Shown in pieces: positions 12,360 to 24,500 of a stretch of 64,000 nucleotides of DNA. Source of the DNA: Hormiphora californensis. Lineage: Eukaryota; Ctenophora; Tentaculata; Cydippida; Pleurobrachiidae. A program made the position numbers and the translations under genes. The notes below the pieces were generated by a model. That model had not been told where the DNA came from, did no database searches, and was given only the letters and a program-made list of their open reading frames with translations. How positions within the stretch are numbered: the stretch's first letter is position 1; the number at the start of each line of letters is the position of its first letter. Location: contig CM035351.1 of the NCBI GenBank assembly GCA_020137815.1, positions 2,512,909 through 2,576,908 of the forward strand, given 5' to 3'.

Positions 12360-13556
12360 ATGGCTGAAGGCGTAGCGAGGCCAATGATCGCGGCAGTGGA
12401 GCGCGGCCCCGGTGCTGGCAAGTACCAGCCCAACATGGCTCCCACGTGGAAAAAGGCATCTGCGTACAGCTTTGGGGATCGGCCCAAGTTTGATATCTCT
12501 AAGATTGATGATAGCCCTGGCCCTAAATACGCTGTCGATGAGACGCTGACTACCAAGGGAGCGGTGAGGAACCCCAAGTTTAGTCTCTCTGGACGACATA
12601 AGGATGCTATCCCCTTCAACACTCCTGGACCCGGCTCCTACCAGGTACTACAGCAAGGCCCTGATGGCTCTCCTATTGCCCAAGTTCTCTCTACTATTTC
12701 ACCATAAATCAACTTCCCTCGTTCATCCCCATCACACTATGCGACTTCATGAAACACACATCACCTCTCAACATTCCATCCTCTCTCAGATTGAGAAGTG
12801 TGCTGTTCCCGGAGAGAGGAGGTCAAGTGCCTTTGTTATGGGAATGAGGACAAGGTACAAGAAGCACGACCAGACACCCGCACCCAGCCAATACTCTCTA
12901 CCCGCCACTCTTGGATCCAAGGTAGGGTTATTTCAAACAAGCGTGGCCAAGTGCACCTTCATCAAACAAATGAACATTTTGGCAAGATATAAGAATGTTG
13001 ATCAGATCACCTCGTCCCATTCCTAGCTTCCACATACTGTTTTCCACATAACAACTCACCCCCTCCTCCTAGTTGACGACAAGCAACATGAAGGGAAGCC
13101 GAGCATTCGGATTCAACTCCAAGCCCAAGAAGGGAGGTTATGACGAGGATCTGGGAAAGACCCCCGGACCCAGCAACTACGCTCTCCATGACGATAACAA
13201 GACAAGGAAGAAGCAGCCCCATATGAGTATCAGTAGCAGGACGTATATTCCTGGTGACCCGACACAGAAACCAGGACCTGGAGCACACAGCCCCGAGAAG
13301 GTAAGGGAGATGGGGGTTTTGTTTTAAACAAACATGATCGGATAGGTATTAGGTATATGCACTGCTCTAACTTCGAGAATTTTAGAACACCTAACGAGGA
13401 AGGAAGAGGACAACCAAAACCCTTAAAATCCAGACCATACCATAATTAACCCACTCTCTTACTTTTCAGGTTGTCATCCACAAACCTAAGGGACCTGCAT
13501 TCGCCATCGGAACCAAGCACTCCGACTTCACAACTCCTCTTATTGTGGACGCTTAA
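12360..13556 (+). CDS. SHIPPO/STPGR-repeat protein (ODF3/CIMAP-type outer dense fibre or ciliary microtubule-associated protein)
   Basis: Exons 12360–12644, 12790–12921, 13073–13300 and 13470–13556 are all phase 0 and give 243 residues, close to the roughly 250-residue vertebrate ODF3 (CIMAP1) proteins. The protein carries five Pro-Gly-Pro-rich repeats ending in Tyr or a similar residue (SPGPKYAV, TPGPGSYQ, TPAPSQYSL, TPGPSNYAL, KPGPGAH). These are the hallmark of a family associated with axonemal microtubules in sperm tails and cilia. The stop at 13554 is followed within 3 bp by a likely 3'-UTR intron (about 13559–13781). Intron 1 is 145 bp and the others are similarly short. The next gene is convergent. 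The exact paralogue within the family is not assigned. Confidence 0.88.
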
Positions 13557-14396
13557 AGGTAACCCGACTGTTATAGGGATCTAGAATCCATACCTACTCA
13601 CAGCTCTTGCAAGGATGTACCTAGTGTAGATTTTCTTTTTACCAAAACATCTACTGAGTAGAATATACAATATACCCTGCTGAATAGAAACTAGAAACTC
13701 GACAGACATTTAACAGCCTGACGTCAATCGTCAGAGAAACAGTACCTAATGTTCTAATCAATCTCTTTCTCTCTTCAACAGGAACTGCTAGGAAGGAACC
13801 CATCTGAAGGAACTACGGAAATTCATTAGGAGACACAGCCCCATGAAACACGAGAAACACGTAAAGGGACACTTGAGAAACACTTTTTGTAATTTGTATA
13901 CAGCTGTTTATACACTCTTTGTATACTGCTGATACATTGTAGTAGCTTTATATCAGATTTTAAGAAATCCTGTTTTTACAAAGACCACGCCTAGTTCCCT
14001 GCTGGCAGTTCAGCTAAACATATATCTCCCTCTGATCCCTCTCTCAAGACTCAATCATTCAATATATCTATCTCTGCACTCAGAAGTCTTCTCTCTTGGA
14101 AAAACCAGTGTGTGTGAGGGTGCATGTTGAGTGATATTGCCGGAGTTCGCTGCTGCAGAACAACTTTGAATGCTGACACAGTGAGCTTTCTTCACATGCG
14201 CGTCCCCGCCGCGCACACACGGCTCCATCCCCAATCTACCCTGCTGCAGCTGCCCAAAATCGGCCTATCCCCTTGTTTTGTTCAAACCGCGGGGAGGGAG
14301 GGTCGAACAAGGCAACTATCCCCCTGCAACACCTGCAGCTGTTGAATGTAACACAGGGAAATAGGATGAGACTTCCCACCACACTCAAATCTTAGA

Positions 14397-14402
14397 AATA
14401 AA
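14397..14402 (+). terminator. Candidate polyadenylation signal AATAAA
   Basis: The first clear AATAAA downstream of the SHIPPO-repeat gene, about 840 bp after its stop and after the 3'-UTR intron. The cleavage site is not identified. Confidence 0.4.
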
Positions 14403-14694
14403 ATGGGACGGAATTTGGGGGTTCTCAACTGTGACTAGCAAATAACATCAATACAAACTCGTAACACACACACACACACACCTTTACCTTTGTATAAAAG
14501 TTTGTGTAGAACATATCTCTCGTTAAAAACGTAGCCTAGATGATATAATATACACATATTATATGTCTCTAACTTACTTTATATATAGGTGGTTAATTAT
14601 ACAAATTAGTCAAATATTATGTAACAGTGTATCATGTAATATGTCATCATATGCAATGTTACTATCTTACGACTCCCAAACCGGCTGGCAACTA

Positions 14695-14700
14695 TTTATT
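14695..14700 (-). terminator. Candidate polyadenylation signal AATAAA (minus strand)
   Basis: TTTATT on the plus strand reads AATAAA on the minus strand, 158 bp beyond the stop of the PP2A B''-type gene. With the signal at 14397 it brackets a tail-to-tail gene junction of about 300 bp. Confidence 0.5.
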
Positions 14701-14857
14701 GCCAATGAAAATGACTCGATCACTCTCGCTCTCTAATGTCTCTCTCTTTCTCCATATTTTACACTGAGTCCTAATGAATAATATTTACAAATCCTATCTT
14801 TCATCACCTACCCTCTCTTTCTCCCATCTCTCTCCCATCCCTCTCTTTCTCCCATCT

Positions 14858-17800
14858 CTACTTGGTGTAAGTTTCTACGGCAGACTTAGCGAGGTTTCCC
14901 AAAATCATTTTATCTTCCTCTTCCTCCTCTTCAAAATCATCTTCATAATCATACCCCTTGTTATATTCTTCGTCTGCAATCAGATCATCGTATTCCCTGG
15001 CTGCGTACTTTTCCCAGTCCGTCATGGGGGTCTCTCCCTCCTGTGGGTGGTTTAGAGTGGTTAGTGGGGGGTCTCTCCCTCCTGTGGGTGGTTAAGAGCG
15101 GTTAGTGGTTGGTTTAGAGTGGGTATCTTTCCCTCCTGTGGGTGCTTTAAACTTTAGTTAGGTGTGGAAAGTTGGGCATGGAGAGTGGTTGTTCGAAGTG
15201 GGCTTATTGGGGATGGAGTCGGGATAGTGGGGTAGTGGAGAGAAAGATAAATGTCATTGCAGTACAGTGCAATTGTGTTATGTTGGCATAAGGTGTTGCA
15301 GCTATACAGGGTGTTCAAGATCAGTGGTGATTTTGTTTTTTTTGTAATTGCGGCTGAGTGTGTTATCCTAGTATGCGTAGGTCGACTCCCCTAAATCTGT
15401 GACAGATTGTATACCGTGCATTACAGGCCTAATTTGCCTGCCTTTAACTGATGTGCATTCAATCAGAAAGGCAAGGTATGGCCGGGTCAAGTCTGACAGC
15501 AGTCAACCATAACTATCTAAACAAGTGCAAAGTTAGTGACATGACAGACAAGAGCCACTCTAACAATCCAGTTCAAAAAACCCGTACGCACCGTACTTTA
15601 CGCGGTATACCCAATCAACTCGGGGCTAGGCAATTTATTCCTATCACTGACAGGAATGCCTTCAGTATAGTAGTCACTAACTTTTGAACGTTGAAATATG
15701 CGACACCTTTAGATCTAGTGAAAGGTAGTGTTGCTGAAGGAAGGTCAAATGTTCGTGATCAAGCATGGAATTGTTCGTGTGTGTGCGACGGTAGTGATAG
15801 CCGTGAGGTGTTTGCGGTATGGTAGCGAGAAATGATAGGTCAGGGTAGGTAAAAATAGGAATGGGAGAAATCGGTAGAGATGAAAGATAGCAGCTATTTT
15901 AGAAGTAACTCTGCTCCATCGGGTAAGTGATAGACAAGAAGAGAAGGAAGAAGATGAGAGAGAGACTCGCAGACTGAGAAGATGCGAGAGAGAGACGGAG
16001 AGGAGAGAGGACAGAGGGAAGAAAAGTAGTCTGGAAGACTACGGGTTCCAAAAAATTTTCCCTTTACATTCAAAGTATTACAGACCCTGAACGTTCCCGA
16101 ATAGATAACCCTGGGATTTAAACGAGGGGGTACATCCTTGAGATGTGAAAAAATGTAACCCGTTGGCCCCCCCGGGGGTTTCTCATTGGGGGGTTAGAGG
16201 TTTGGTGGAAGGGGGTTAGCCCCCGGGTTTAATTAGTTAGGGTGGAAAGTGATGGAGTTGGGTTTCGGGGGTTCTACATAGTGGGTGTGGTGCAATATGT
16301 TTGCATGGGCTGTGCTTGGTATGTTCAGCATAAGGTTTGAGTAGACTGAGATTGATATCTCATGTAGATTGTGTGAAGTTTGAATGCGGGTTCAAGATGT
16401 GTGAATTAGCTAGCGGCTAGTTATGTAACATATGCGGCAGGAGGTGGTGATATATATATGTGTATGCGGTAGGTGTGGTCTGTATAATAATTGTGACAAG
16501 ATTTATCAAAATAGGCATTACAGAGCCTAATTTAGGTTTGTATAGCTGAAGGTGTGATGTGTCCAAAATAAATGAATCGGGAAATATTGCACCCCATCAA
16601 TCAACAGATTCAATAATCCAACCAGCTAACTAATCTAAACAAGGCCACAAGATTCAGTGACACTAGAACCAAACAAGAGGCCAAAACATCTAAACAAGTC
16701 CACAAGATCCAAAGAAGACCCCACCGGCCACCGTGATACATTTACAGGGGGTATAATTTATAATTACGGGGGGTGGGGGAGATTATAATTACCTTATTAC
16801 TGAAGGGATCCCTCATCTCGTGATCCAAGAATTTCTGGATATTTAGGAAGATATTGAAAAACTGGGAGGGCTGTTTGCACTTTTTGACATCAGACAGGGT
16901 TATCTTGATTTCATCCTTGGGCCGTACCAGATCAAGAGCCTGGCAGATACAATCAAGAATGGAGCACTCTTCAACACCCAGTAGTCGCATCTTCTCTAGT
17001 TGGGCCTGGGGAGAGAAGGGAGTTAGAATTTCTGGGAGAGAGAGAATACCCTAGATATACACGCAGAACATATGGCTATTACTACCACTATTTGGTCTTG
17101 TTTTGCTAAATTTCCCCTAATTGGATACAGGAAGAGAATTTTCTATCTTTCTATTCTCTATCTTTCTATCTCTCTATCTTTCTATTCTATCTTTATGTTC
17201 TCTATCTTTCTATTCTCTATCTTTCTGTGTTTTATTTTCTCTCTGTCTGTCAGTCTGCACACACAAGACAGAGATGAATGTTTTGGCTAATTTAATCCCC
17301 TGTAGAAGGAATGGAACACAGAGAAAAGTTGGACGTTAGGTCATGGTAAATGATAGCTTTAGGAACCGGAGAAGACCTAACTCCGTAAGGAATACTATGT
17401 ACTATATAAAAACGCTGAACTTATCTCAAATTCCACCAGATGGAAAATATTACCCCGTACATACAGAATAAAGATTGTTAGTGATGTTGCATGCATGCAA
17501 TGTATCCCGCACATTTTGTATCCCCTCCCCCGACCACCGTGTATATCGAACTTGTCATGTTCTAAGTTCTATCCCTTATTTTACGTGGCGTGGCGAGAGA
17601 GGGTCCAGCACGGCAATTTACCTGATAAAAGTATTCCAGTTCGTACAGTGAGATGTACCCATCACCATCTAGATCCATCACCCTGAACCAATATTCAATT
17701 GCAGTGGGGTGGGCCTTGTCTTCCTCAGCCAGCAGAAACCGGATGAAGTCAGAATATGTGAGGATATCAGTTGTTTTTTGTGTCACCTGGAGGAACAAAT

Positions 17801-20800
17801 CAGAATCAGACATTAAGGCCAGAGGGGGGGGGTCGGGGGGTCTAAAAAGTCACTTTCGGGGTTTGGTCCGGCTCGAAGAGCCGGACCAGATGAAATAGTT
17901 GGAATCGTTTTAGCGCGCACCGTTAAGGAGAAAATTGAGGTTAACTTTTCGCCCAAAATGAATGTAAACCTCAAAAAAGCTTGTATTTATGTCACCTACA
18001 CAGATGAAAATGGTACCAATCGATAAATCTTATCGAGGAGACCAAGTATTCAAAGTTTCAGAGGTCTAAACAATATAGTTGTTCAGATATTTGAGGTTAA
18101 CATATCTCCCAAAAAACAACCTTTTGTTCGATAACTTTAGGTCCACAATTTCACTTTATGCTCCACTTCCTGAAGAGACGGCTAGGACCTGGGCCTTGAA
18201 ACTTGGCAGTTATGATCCTGAGATGGTGAACTAAAAATCTGGTGTAGCGATTTTTGATTTAGGCCCTAGTTCCTGAAATATTGAGGTTAACGTTTCAAAA
18301 ATCAAGCTTTTTAAAATGTTAACCTCAATATTTCAGGAACTAGGGCCTAAATCAAAAATCGCTACACCAGATTTTTAGTTCACCATCTCAGGATCATAAC
18401 TGCCAAGTTTCAAGGCCCAGGTCCTAGCCGTCTCTTCAGGAAGTGGAGCATAAAGTGAAATTGTGGACCTAAAGTTATCGAACAAAAGGTTGTTTTTTGG
18501 GAGATATGTTAACCTCAAATATCTGAACAACTATATTGTTTAGACCTCTGAAACTTTGAATACTTGGTCTCCTCGATAAGATTTATCGATTGGTACCATT
18601 TTCATCTGTGTAGGTGACATAAATACAAGCTTTTTTGAGGTTTACATTCATTTTGGGCGAAAAGTTAACCTCAAAAAACAGGGCCTCCTGATACACTTGG
18701 TGCGCAGCTACCCAATCCAAAACTTTTCTACCACCGAGTTACATCACATATGTAAACCCCAGAAAAGTGCATTTTTTGACCCTCGGACCCCCCCTCTGGC
18801 CTTAATTGGACAATTAATTTTAATTGTAGTGGAAGTCAAATCTAACCACTATAAAACAAACCACAAACATACCGTGCCCTGGAAGAGCCGTTCAATAGCA
18901 CGAGGATTGACCGTCCCATCAGCATGTTTCTTCATATCCTCCAGCGATACCTCCAAGTTATGGTCAATATCAATTTCCCAAAACTTGCAGTAGATAACGT
19001 AAAAGTGCTCATAGGAAAAGTAATCAGACACCTGGAAGAGGGGAGGGAGGGTTGATAGGCAAATTGTCTGTCACACACAACACACAACATTTGGCACACA
19101 CACACACAGACACACACACTTGCAAGTCTACTACCGGCTGGCTACCAAACTGCAGTCTTAGTAGCTCTGTACAGTTGTAGGGAAGGAAAACTGATATATA
19201 TGTACAAGCAAAAGCTGCACCCTTTTTGTGGTAACTATAGTCTATACATCATATTGTATGATGTCTGTATGCTGACTCTTCTCGGTAAAAGATGCTCAGT
19301 TCCTCTCACTCTATCTATCCATTACCCTCACAGAGCGCGCTCACTCTGAGATGGATCTATCCATTACCTTCACAGAGCGAGCTCAAACCACTCAGGGACG
19401 CTCGTGCGCATTGTGCTGACACTTATAAAAACACTTGTAAAAAGCGTTGTGAAATAAAAGCGTTATGAAATATAATGTGAGCCACACTATCAGCCCTTAC
19501 CTGATTTATATCTGGTTCATCTTCTAGTACTGCCATCGTCTTCAGGAATGAACCCTCCCTCAGGTCCCCCCGTCCGATCTGAAGTCTCCAGGACCGGCTT
19601 GTGGAGTAGAATATCCTAGCTGTTACTGTCTCTATGTACCTGGGGTGAAGGATCAGAGCGGGAGAGTTAGAAAGTCACTGTGTAAAGTGGGGAGAAGAAC
19701 TCTAGAGTTTCTATCTTTCATTAGTTTATTAGTATGATTGATATTTTCCAATACTGATATTAGAAACAAATCGTTCATGATTCAGGGACTTGTAAATGTA
19801 TTCTCACCTAGCATGAAACTCGGGTGCGTCATCAAGGAAGGTCATGCCCGGGTGAGTGTCAATAACATCCTGTATCAAATTCTTGAAATCACCCTCCACT
19901 AAATAATCCCGTTCTCCCTTGGATAACAGCCGTACAAACTGGGACGCTTCATCGTGACAACGCGACTTTAGGTCATCCCAAACCTACGTAAAAATTGTTT
20001 TGTTCAGGGAGGTTCGAACAAGGCAATGTGAAAAGAGGGGGGTTGGAAACCTGATAACCTGTTTTTATCTTTAGGAATGTATGAAAACCTAATCACGTGA
20101 CGTCACAAAAGAGTGTGTAGGACACACTGTGCACTGTACCTTAGTGAACTGCTCTAGAGAACATGTATCCGTTGTAGAACACGCCTCAAAGAAGGGACAT
20201 TTCCAATACAGAGGAAAACCAACTGCTTTAGTAACCGACCCAAAATCCTTTTTCTGGATACAGCCATTAGGACACTCCGCAAACAACCCTTTCACTTTCT
20301 CCAAAACGGAGGTGTTTGCACTGGCATTCGGTGACTCTGGTTGAGATGAGGTGGGTTTACCGAACGGGAAGTAGAAGGGTGGTATTTCCTCCTTTGGGGC
20401 TGCTGCGGTGGTGGTTGTTGAGGGTTGTCTGGTGAGGGTACTGTGCGCTGGTGAGGGGGTACGGGCTGCAGCAGCCGCTGAGGCAGCAGACCGGCGAAGG
20501 GATTTTTGGGATGCTGATGATGAAACTCGGGGACTACCTGAAACAAAGAGAAAAATTAATTTCACAGTGTATATTGAAGTTCTCGAGTTGGAACAATGAA
20601 TAGAAGCCAGATGTAACAAAATGATAAGAGTATTACTTACTACGTGGGGATGAAACAGGGTGTTTATGGTGAGGTGGGGAGAGGGATCTGGAGAGGTGGG
20701 CCCTGTTAGTGGGGACTATCTCTGGGACCTTCCCCTTAAGAATGAGGGAGAGGTCCGAGTTGAGCTGATCGAGGACCTTGTCATCGGATAGCCACTGGAG

Positions 20801-21130
20801 AATCAACTCGTTTATCTTAACCTGCACAGGGAGATCCAGAAGTGAGGGGGTGTTGGTCTAGAGAGTGATATGAAGAGGGAGGAGAGGGAGGGGGAGTGAA
20901 AGAAGGGGAGAGAGAGAGGGAGGAGATAAAGATGTTGGTCTCGTTACAATGAAATTACATATTCTAAACCCCTGTAATAGCCTAATTACCATACAAACCA
21001 AACACTTGGGTGATTACAGTCCCAATCAGTGTGTTATGTAACCAAATCCCAGTATTTTTCTATGGTTACCATGGTAACCCATGTTAATTGTAACCATGGT
21101 TACCTTGACATCTGGAATAACGGTAACCAT
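14858..21130 (-). CDS. Protein phosphatase 2A regulatory subunit B'' (PR72/PPP2R3-type), EF-hand protein
   Basis: Nine minus-strand exons join in phase to 546 residues: 21104–21130, 20641–20821, 20140–20537, 19808–19983, 19501–19639, 18873–19031, 17622–17786, 16793–17005 and 14858–15040. The size matches human PR72-class B'' subunits. A Ser/Pro/Ala-rich N-terminal part leads into IPPFYFPFGKP. The conserved core follows, with DTHPGMTFL, then YFSYEHFYVIYCKFWE, an EF loop beginning DIDHN, and a canonical loop DLDGDGYISLYE. The terminal segment is acidic (DDFEEEEEED). Known role: directing PP2A holoenzyme to substrates under calcium control. The nine-codon first exon (MVTVIPDVK) is the least certain part. 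The 17787–18872 intron is almost entirely a palindromic element. Confidence 0.9.
15031..15144. repeat. Triplicated splice-acceptor region
   Basis: Three copies of TCTCTCCCTCCTGTGGGTGG or a near match begin at about 15031, 15072 and 15126. On the minus strand each contains CACCCACAG followed by GAGGGAGAGA, the acceptor and first bases of the last PP2A B''-type exon. Confidence 0.75.
17817..18801. mobile_element. 985-bp TTAA-flanked near-perfect palindrome
   Basis: Ends GGCCAGAGGGGGG and CCCCCCCTCTGGCC are flanked by TTAA (17813–17816, 18802–18805). Arms of roughly 360 bp (about 17937–18298 and 18318–18677) are almost perfect complements around a centre of about 20 bp, while the outer 120 bp pair poorly. 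GAGGTTAAC recurs three times per arm. There is no coding frame, so it is a non-autonomous fold-back element. TTAA duplications are typical of piggyBac-type transposases, an assignment by target site only. It occupies 91% of the host intron, 26 bp from the acceptor. Confidence 0.9.
21064..21104. promoter_or_regulatory. Paired X-box-like palindromes
   Basis: GGTTACCATGGTAACC (21064–21079) and TAACCATGGTTACC (21091–21104) match the general form of RFX X-boxes (GTTNCC then GGNAAC). They lie at and just downstream of the first-exon donor of the PP2A B''-type gene. Binding is inferred from the motif only. Confidence 0.4.
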
Positions 21131-21587
21131 TTTCTTCTCATCATGTCACACCCAGCACTACATTGTCTTCTTCAGCATCGCTAGATATAGGAAAAAGGGA
21201 GGGAGAGGTGGTATACTGCTATAAATATACTTTAGGGAGACATATAATAATGAGGGTTACTGCTGCTGCAGAGGACAGTCTATACTGTAACAGGTAGTAG
21301 TGAGATGTTATAGAGGGCAGGGGGTAAACACAATAGCTGTGTTGTTCGAGAGATATATTTGGCTGTCTTCCAAATCTCACTGAATTGAGACACTGAATTA
21401 AACACACAATGTTGTTTTTGTTGTTGTCACCCCATACACAACACTGCACTGGGATGCACACATTCCACTTCGTTATAACACGTTATCGATACAAAATGCA
21501 CAGGTCGAAAATTAATCATTACTCTTAAAATAAATTAGTGTCTCCCTTCCTTTTAAAAAGTGTAAATCATCAGATATAATCAGACAT
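21131..21587. other. Short intergenic stretch, no gene seen
   Basis: The spacer between the PP2A B''-type start (minus) and the end of Raptor copy A (minus). It should contain the PP2A promoter and the Raptor A 3' end. No clear minus-strand AATAAA was found. Confidence 0.5.
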
Positions 21588-24500
21588 TCAAATCTTGTTG
21601 ACCGGATCGGTTGCCTTCCCGTAAACCGTAACACAGTTATCCTGGCCAGCGGAGACTAGCTTATACTCAAACGGATGGAACTGCAATGACACGCTTGGCC
21701 CGACTTTCTGGCCCATGAAACCCTCGTGGAATTTGATATCGTTCAGTTTGTCTCCCCACGTGTTCCATATCTTGATCCCCTGATCGTGGGACCCACACGC
21801 CATGACCGGTGCATAATTGTGGAAGGCCACCGTCCTCAGCATCGAGCTAACCACCTCTCGTGTGTTTGGGGGATCTGGTCCTAGTGTCTGGTATCGGGGC
21901 ATATTCAGGTAGTCCGCCTCCTCAACATCAGATTTAGTTTTCCGCAGATCCCAGAAGCACATTTCCCCCGAGTAGGAGGCGGTGTAGATGATCTTGTTGT
22001 CGTTGTTTGGCCGCACGTGCACACTCACCACCGGGCTGGTCTTGTTGGATCTTGGCAAATCTCCAAACTTCTGGACCACTTGGTTGTGGGAGGGTGTTCT
22101 CAGGTCGTACAGCCTGCATACACCATCCTGGAACCCAGCCAACAATAGACTCTCCTGCTCTGGACCGAGGGGCCTGTCGAATGTGGTAAACGCTGTCACC
22201 GGTAACTCTGAGTGGGTTTGGATATCCGAGTATCGGGTTTCCCGGACCAGATTCCAACTGACTATCCTCTTTATTTGCCCTGATATGAGCAGATTAGAGG
22301 AAAACTCAGCGTAGTTTAGCAGAACCCTGCCCCGCCTGCTCGCTTCAGTGTACGCTTTGAAGGTGGAGGCCAGTGAACAATGTTCAGGACTCTCAAAGTT
22401 TCTCCAAATGTAAACCTCTGCATCGCTGTTAATTACACACAGAAAGGGGCGTTTGTGCTCGTTTAGCATTATTGAATCCTTCGCAGTTCCCCGCATCTCA
22501 CAGCAAGCGAACCTGTGTTGCACCCGTGGTTTACAGTCATACTCCACCAAACTACAGAAACTGTCATCAAGGATATAGATCAGAGGCTCAAACGGGTGAA
22601 AATCCACTTTGTGGGGCCGGATGTTGTGTTTTATCCCATAAACCTGTGCGTCCAACTTCTCATGAGCTCTCTTCTCAAGCGTGGCCCGGGCTTTGCCCTT
22701 CTTTTCAGAGTACTTTGTATCCCTCAGTACGTTCAAGGCAAATGCCTCCGAGTTTGGATCTGACTCCTCGTCCCTCATGACAAGAAGGGGTTGGGAGAAG
22801 GACGCATCTGTCCAGTCCGCAAACTTTGTCCTAATGATTTGAGTGGTCTGTTGATCTGAAACGATTGGCGGCCTTTCGTCATCATCTTTCTCAACCACTC
22901 TACCCTCCCCGAACACATCTCGTTTAGGGTTTGCGTGTGCATAAGCCTGGTATATTGGCTGAATGTTTGAGTCTGGGGAAGAATCCGTGTAAGAGGTTTC
23001 TGATGTCTTACGACGTGTGTGTCGCGGCATTTTCTTCTCGATAAACTTGATCACCTCAGAAACCAGTCTCCTCACCTCTGTGTCTGGATCTCGTTCCAAA
23101 CCCTTGATAGTTCGCCAGGCGTCCACGAACTTGTTCCCAATGATCCTGCTCGGTGGGGCGATCAGCGACTTGGTCGAAGAAGATATCTTGCGGGAGGCAA
23201 ACAAACTGGGAGAAGAACATGACTCATCGTCCTCACAGATTGATGTTTTCTGCATCCGTGTCGCCAAGTCCTCCGCCACGGAGGCTGCAACTGTGATGAA
23301 CTTGGGCTCGTACTGCTGGATATACCGAGACAGGGCAACCACAGCCTCCCTCCTCACATGAACACACCCGTCTCGGCTGGCCAGTAAGAGATCCTTGGCT
23401 ATCTTGTGCTCGATCGTCTCCCCGTGTTGACTGTCGCTCCGTCGGGTATTCAGGAAAGTTCCCAGGGCATACACCGCGGCTGTCCGAGTCTCAGGGTTGG
23501 GATGATCTATCAATTTGACCACATATCCCTCGATTGTGTTTGCACGGACAGCTGTCCACATCGCCTTTTCATTACCATCCCAGAGATACGCTAGACACAA
23601 CACGGCACAATTCTGTAGCTTGGTTGATCGGAGAGGCATGTCCTCTAGGCAGTCGTTCAACTCGTTCACTAGGTTTTCACCGAGTAGCAAGGAATTCTTC
23701 TGGGAGAACCTAACCAGAATAGAGAGGCAGAAACAGGCCATGGCACGGGTTTGTAAAATCATATCCGAGTCATTCAAGATGTTGATAAAGAATTTCCGAT
23801 AGGCAGCATCAGTTAAAATGGGATCAATTGTTGTCATTCGCCGGTCCGTAGCGAGGATTTTAGCCCAAATTAGGACCATGATGTACTTGTAATCGCCCGT
23901 CGGTATCTTCAGCATTTGCCTCAGATAGGGCAGAAAACCGATATCCAAGAACTTTTGGACGGCGTACGGTCCCCGGTCCAAGAACTTACCGATGAGACTC
24001 AGGCACTCTTCTCTGTACTGTGACCCCATGAGCATGTGAAACAGCACAGGGAGCTGCCGGCAGTCAATCTTGTCGTTCCGCTGGTGCTGGGAGAGGTAAA
24101 CCTTGAACTCGGTGAGTTGGTCGAAGAAAAATGTGCTAATTTGTCGATGAGGTGCCGGTCGGGTGACCCTAATTTTCCTAAAAGAAAGTTCTGACATAAC
24201 GCTATCTAGAGCCAAATCCCACGACTTCCACAGGGGATGCTGAGCCATGGAGGGTAGCTCCGGTACACTAAGAGGACGAACGTTGTACGACCTCATAATT
24301 CTATCTGCTAGAATATGCCCACGAAAACAGCTCGCCACGGGCCTACAGTTACGAAATAGTTTGATAAACATAGTTTGTCCCAAGTCCATTTGCCAAGCCA
24401 AGGTGTCATGAACTGCTACCAAGATCCACTCCAACTCACCCAGCATGGTGCTCTTCGTGGTGAGAGATCCAGGAATGTTGTCTAGGTAGTCTATACAGTC

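Noticed and set aside
12330-12622. Minus-strand frames opposite the SHIPPO gene
   Set aside because: They are antisense shadows of a well-supported coding exon.
20089-20619. A separate Ala/Ser-rich gene on the minus strand
   Set aside because: It is exon 20140–20537 of the PP2A B''-type gene, with in-phase splice sites on both sides.
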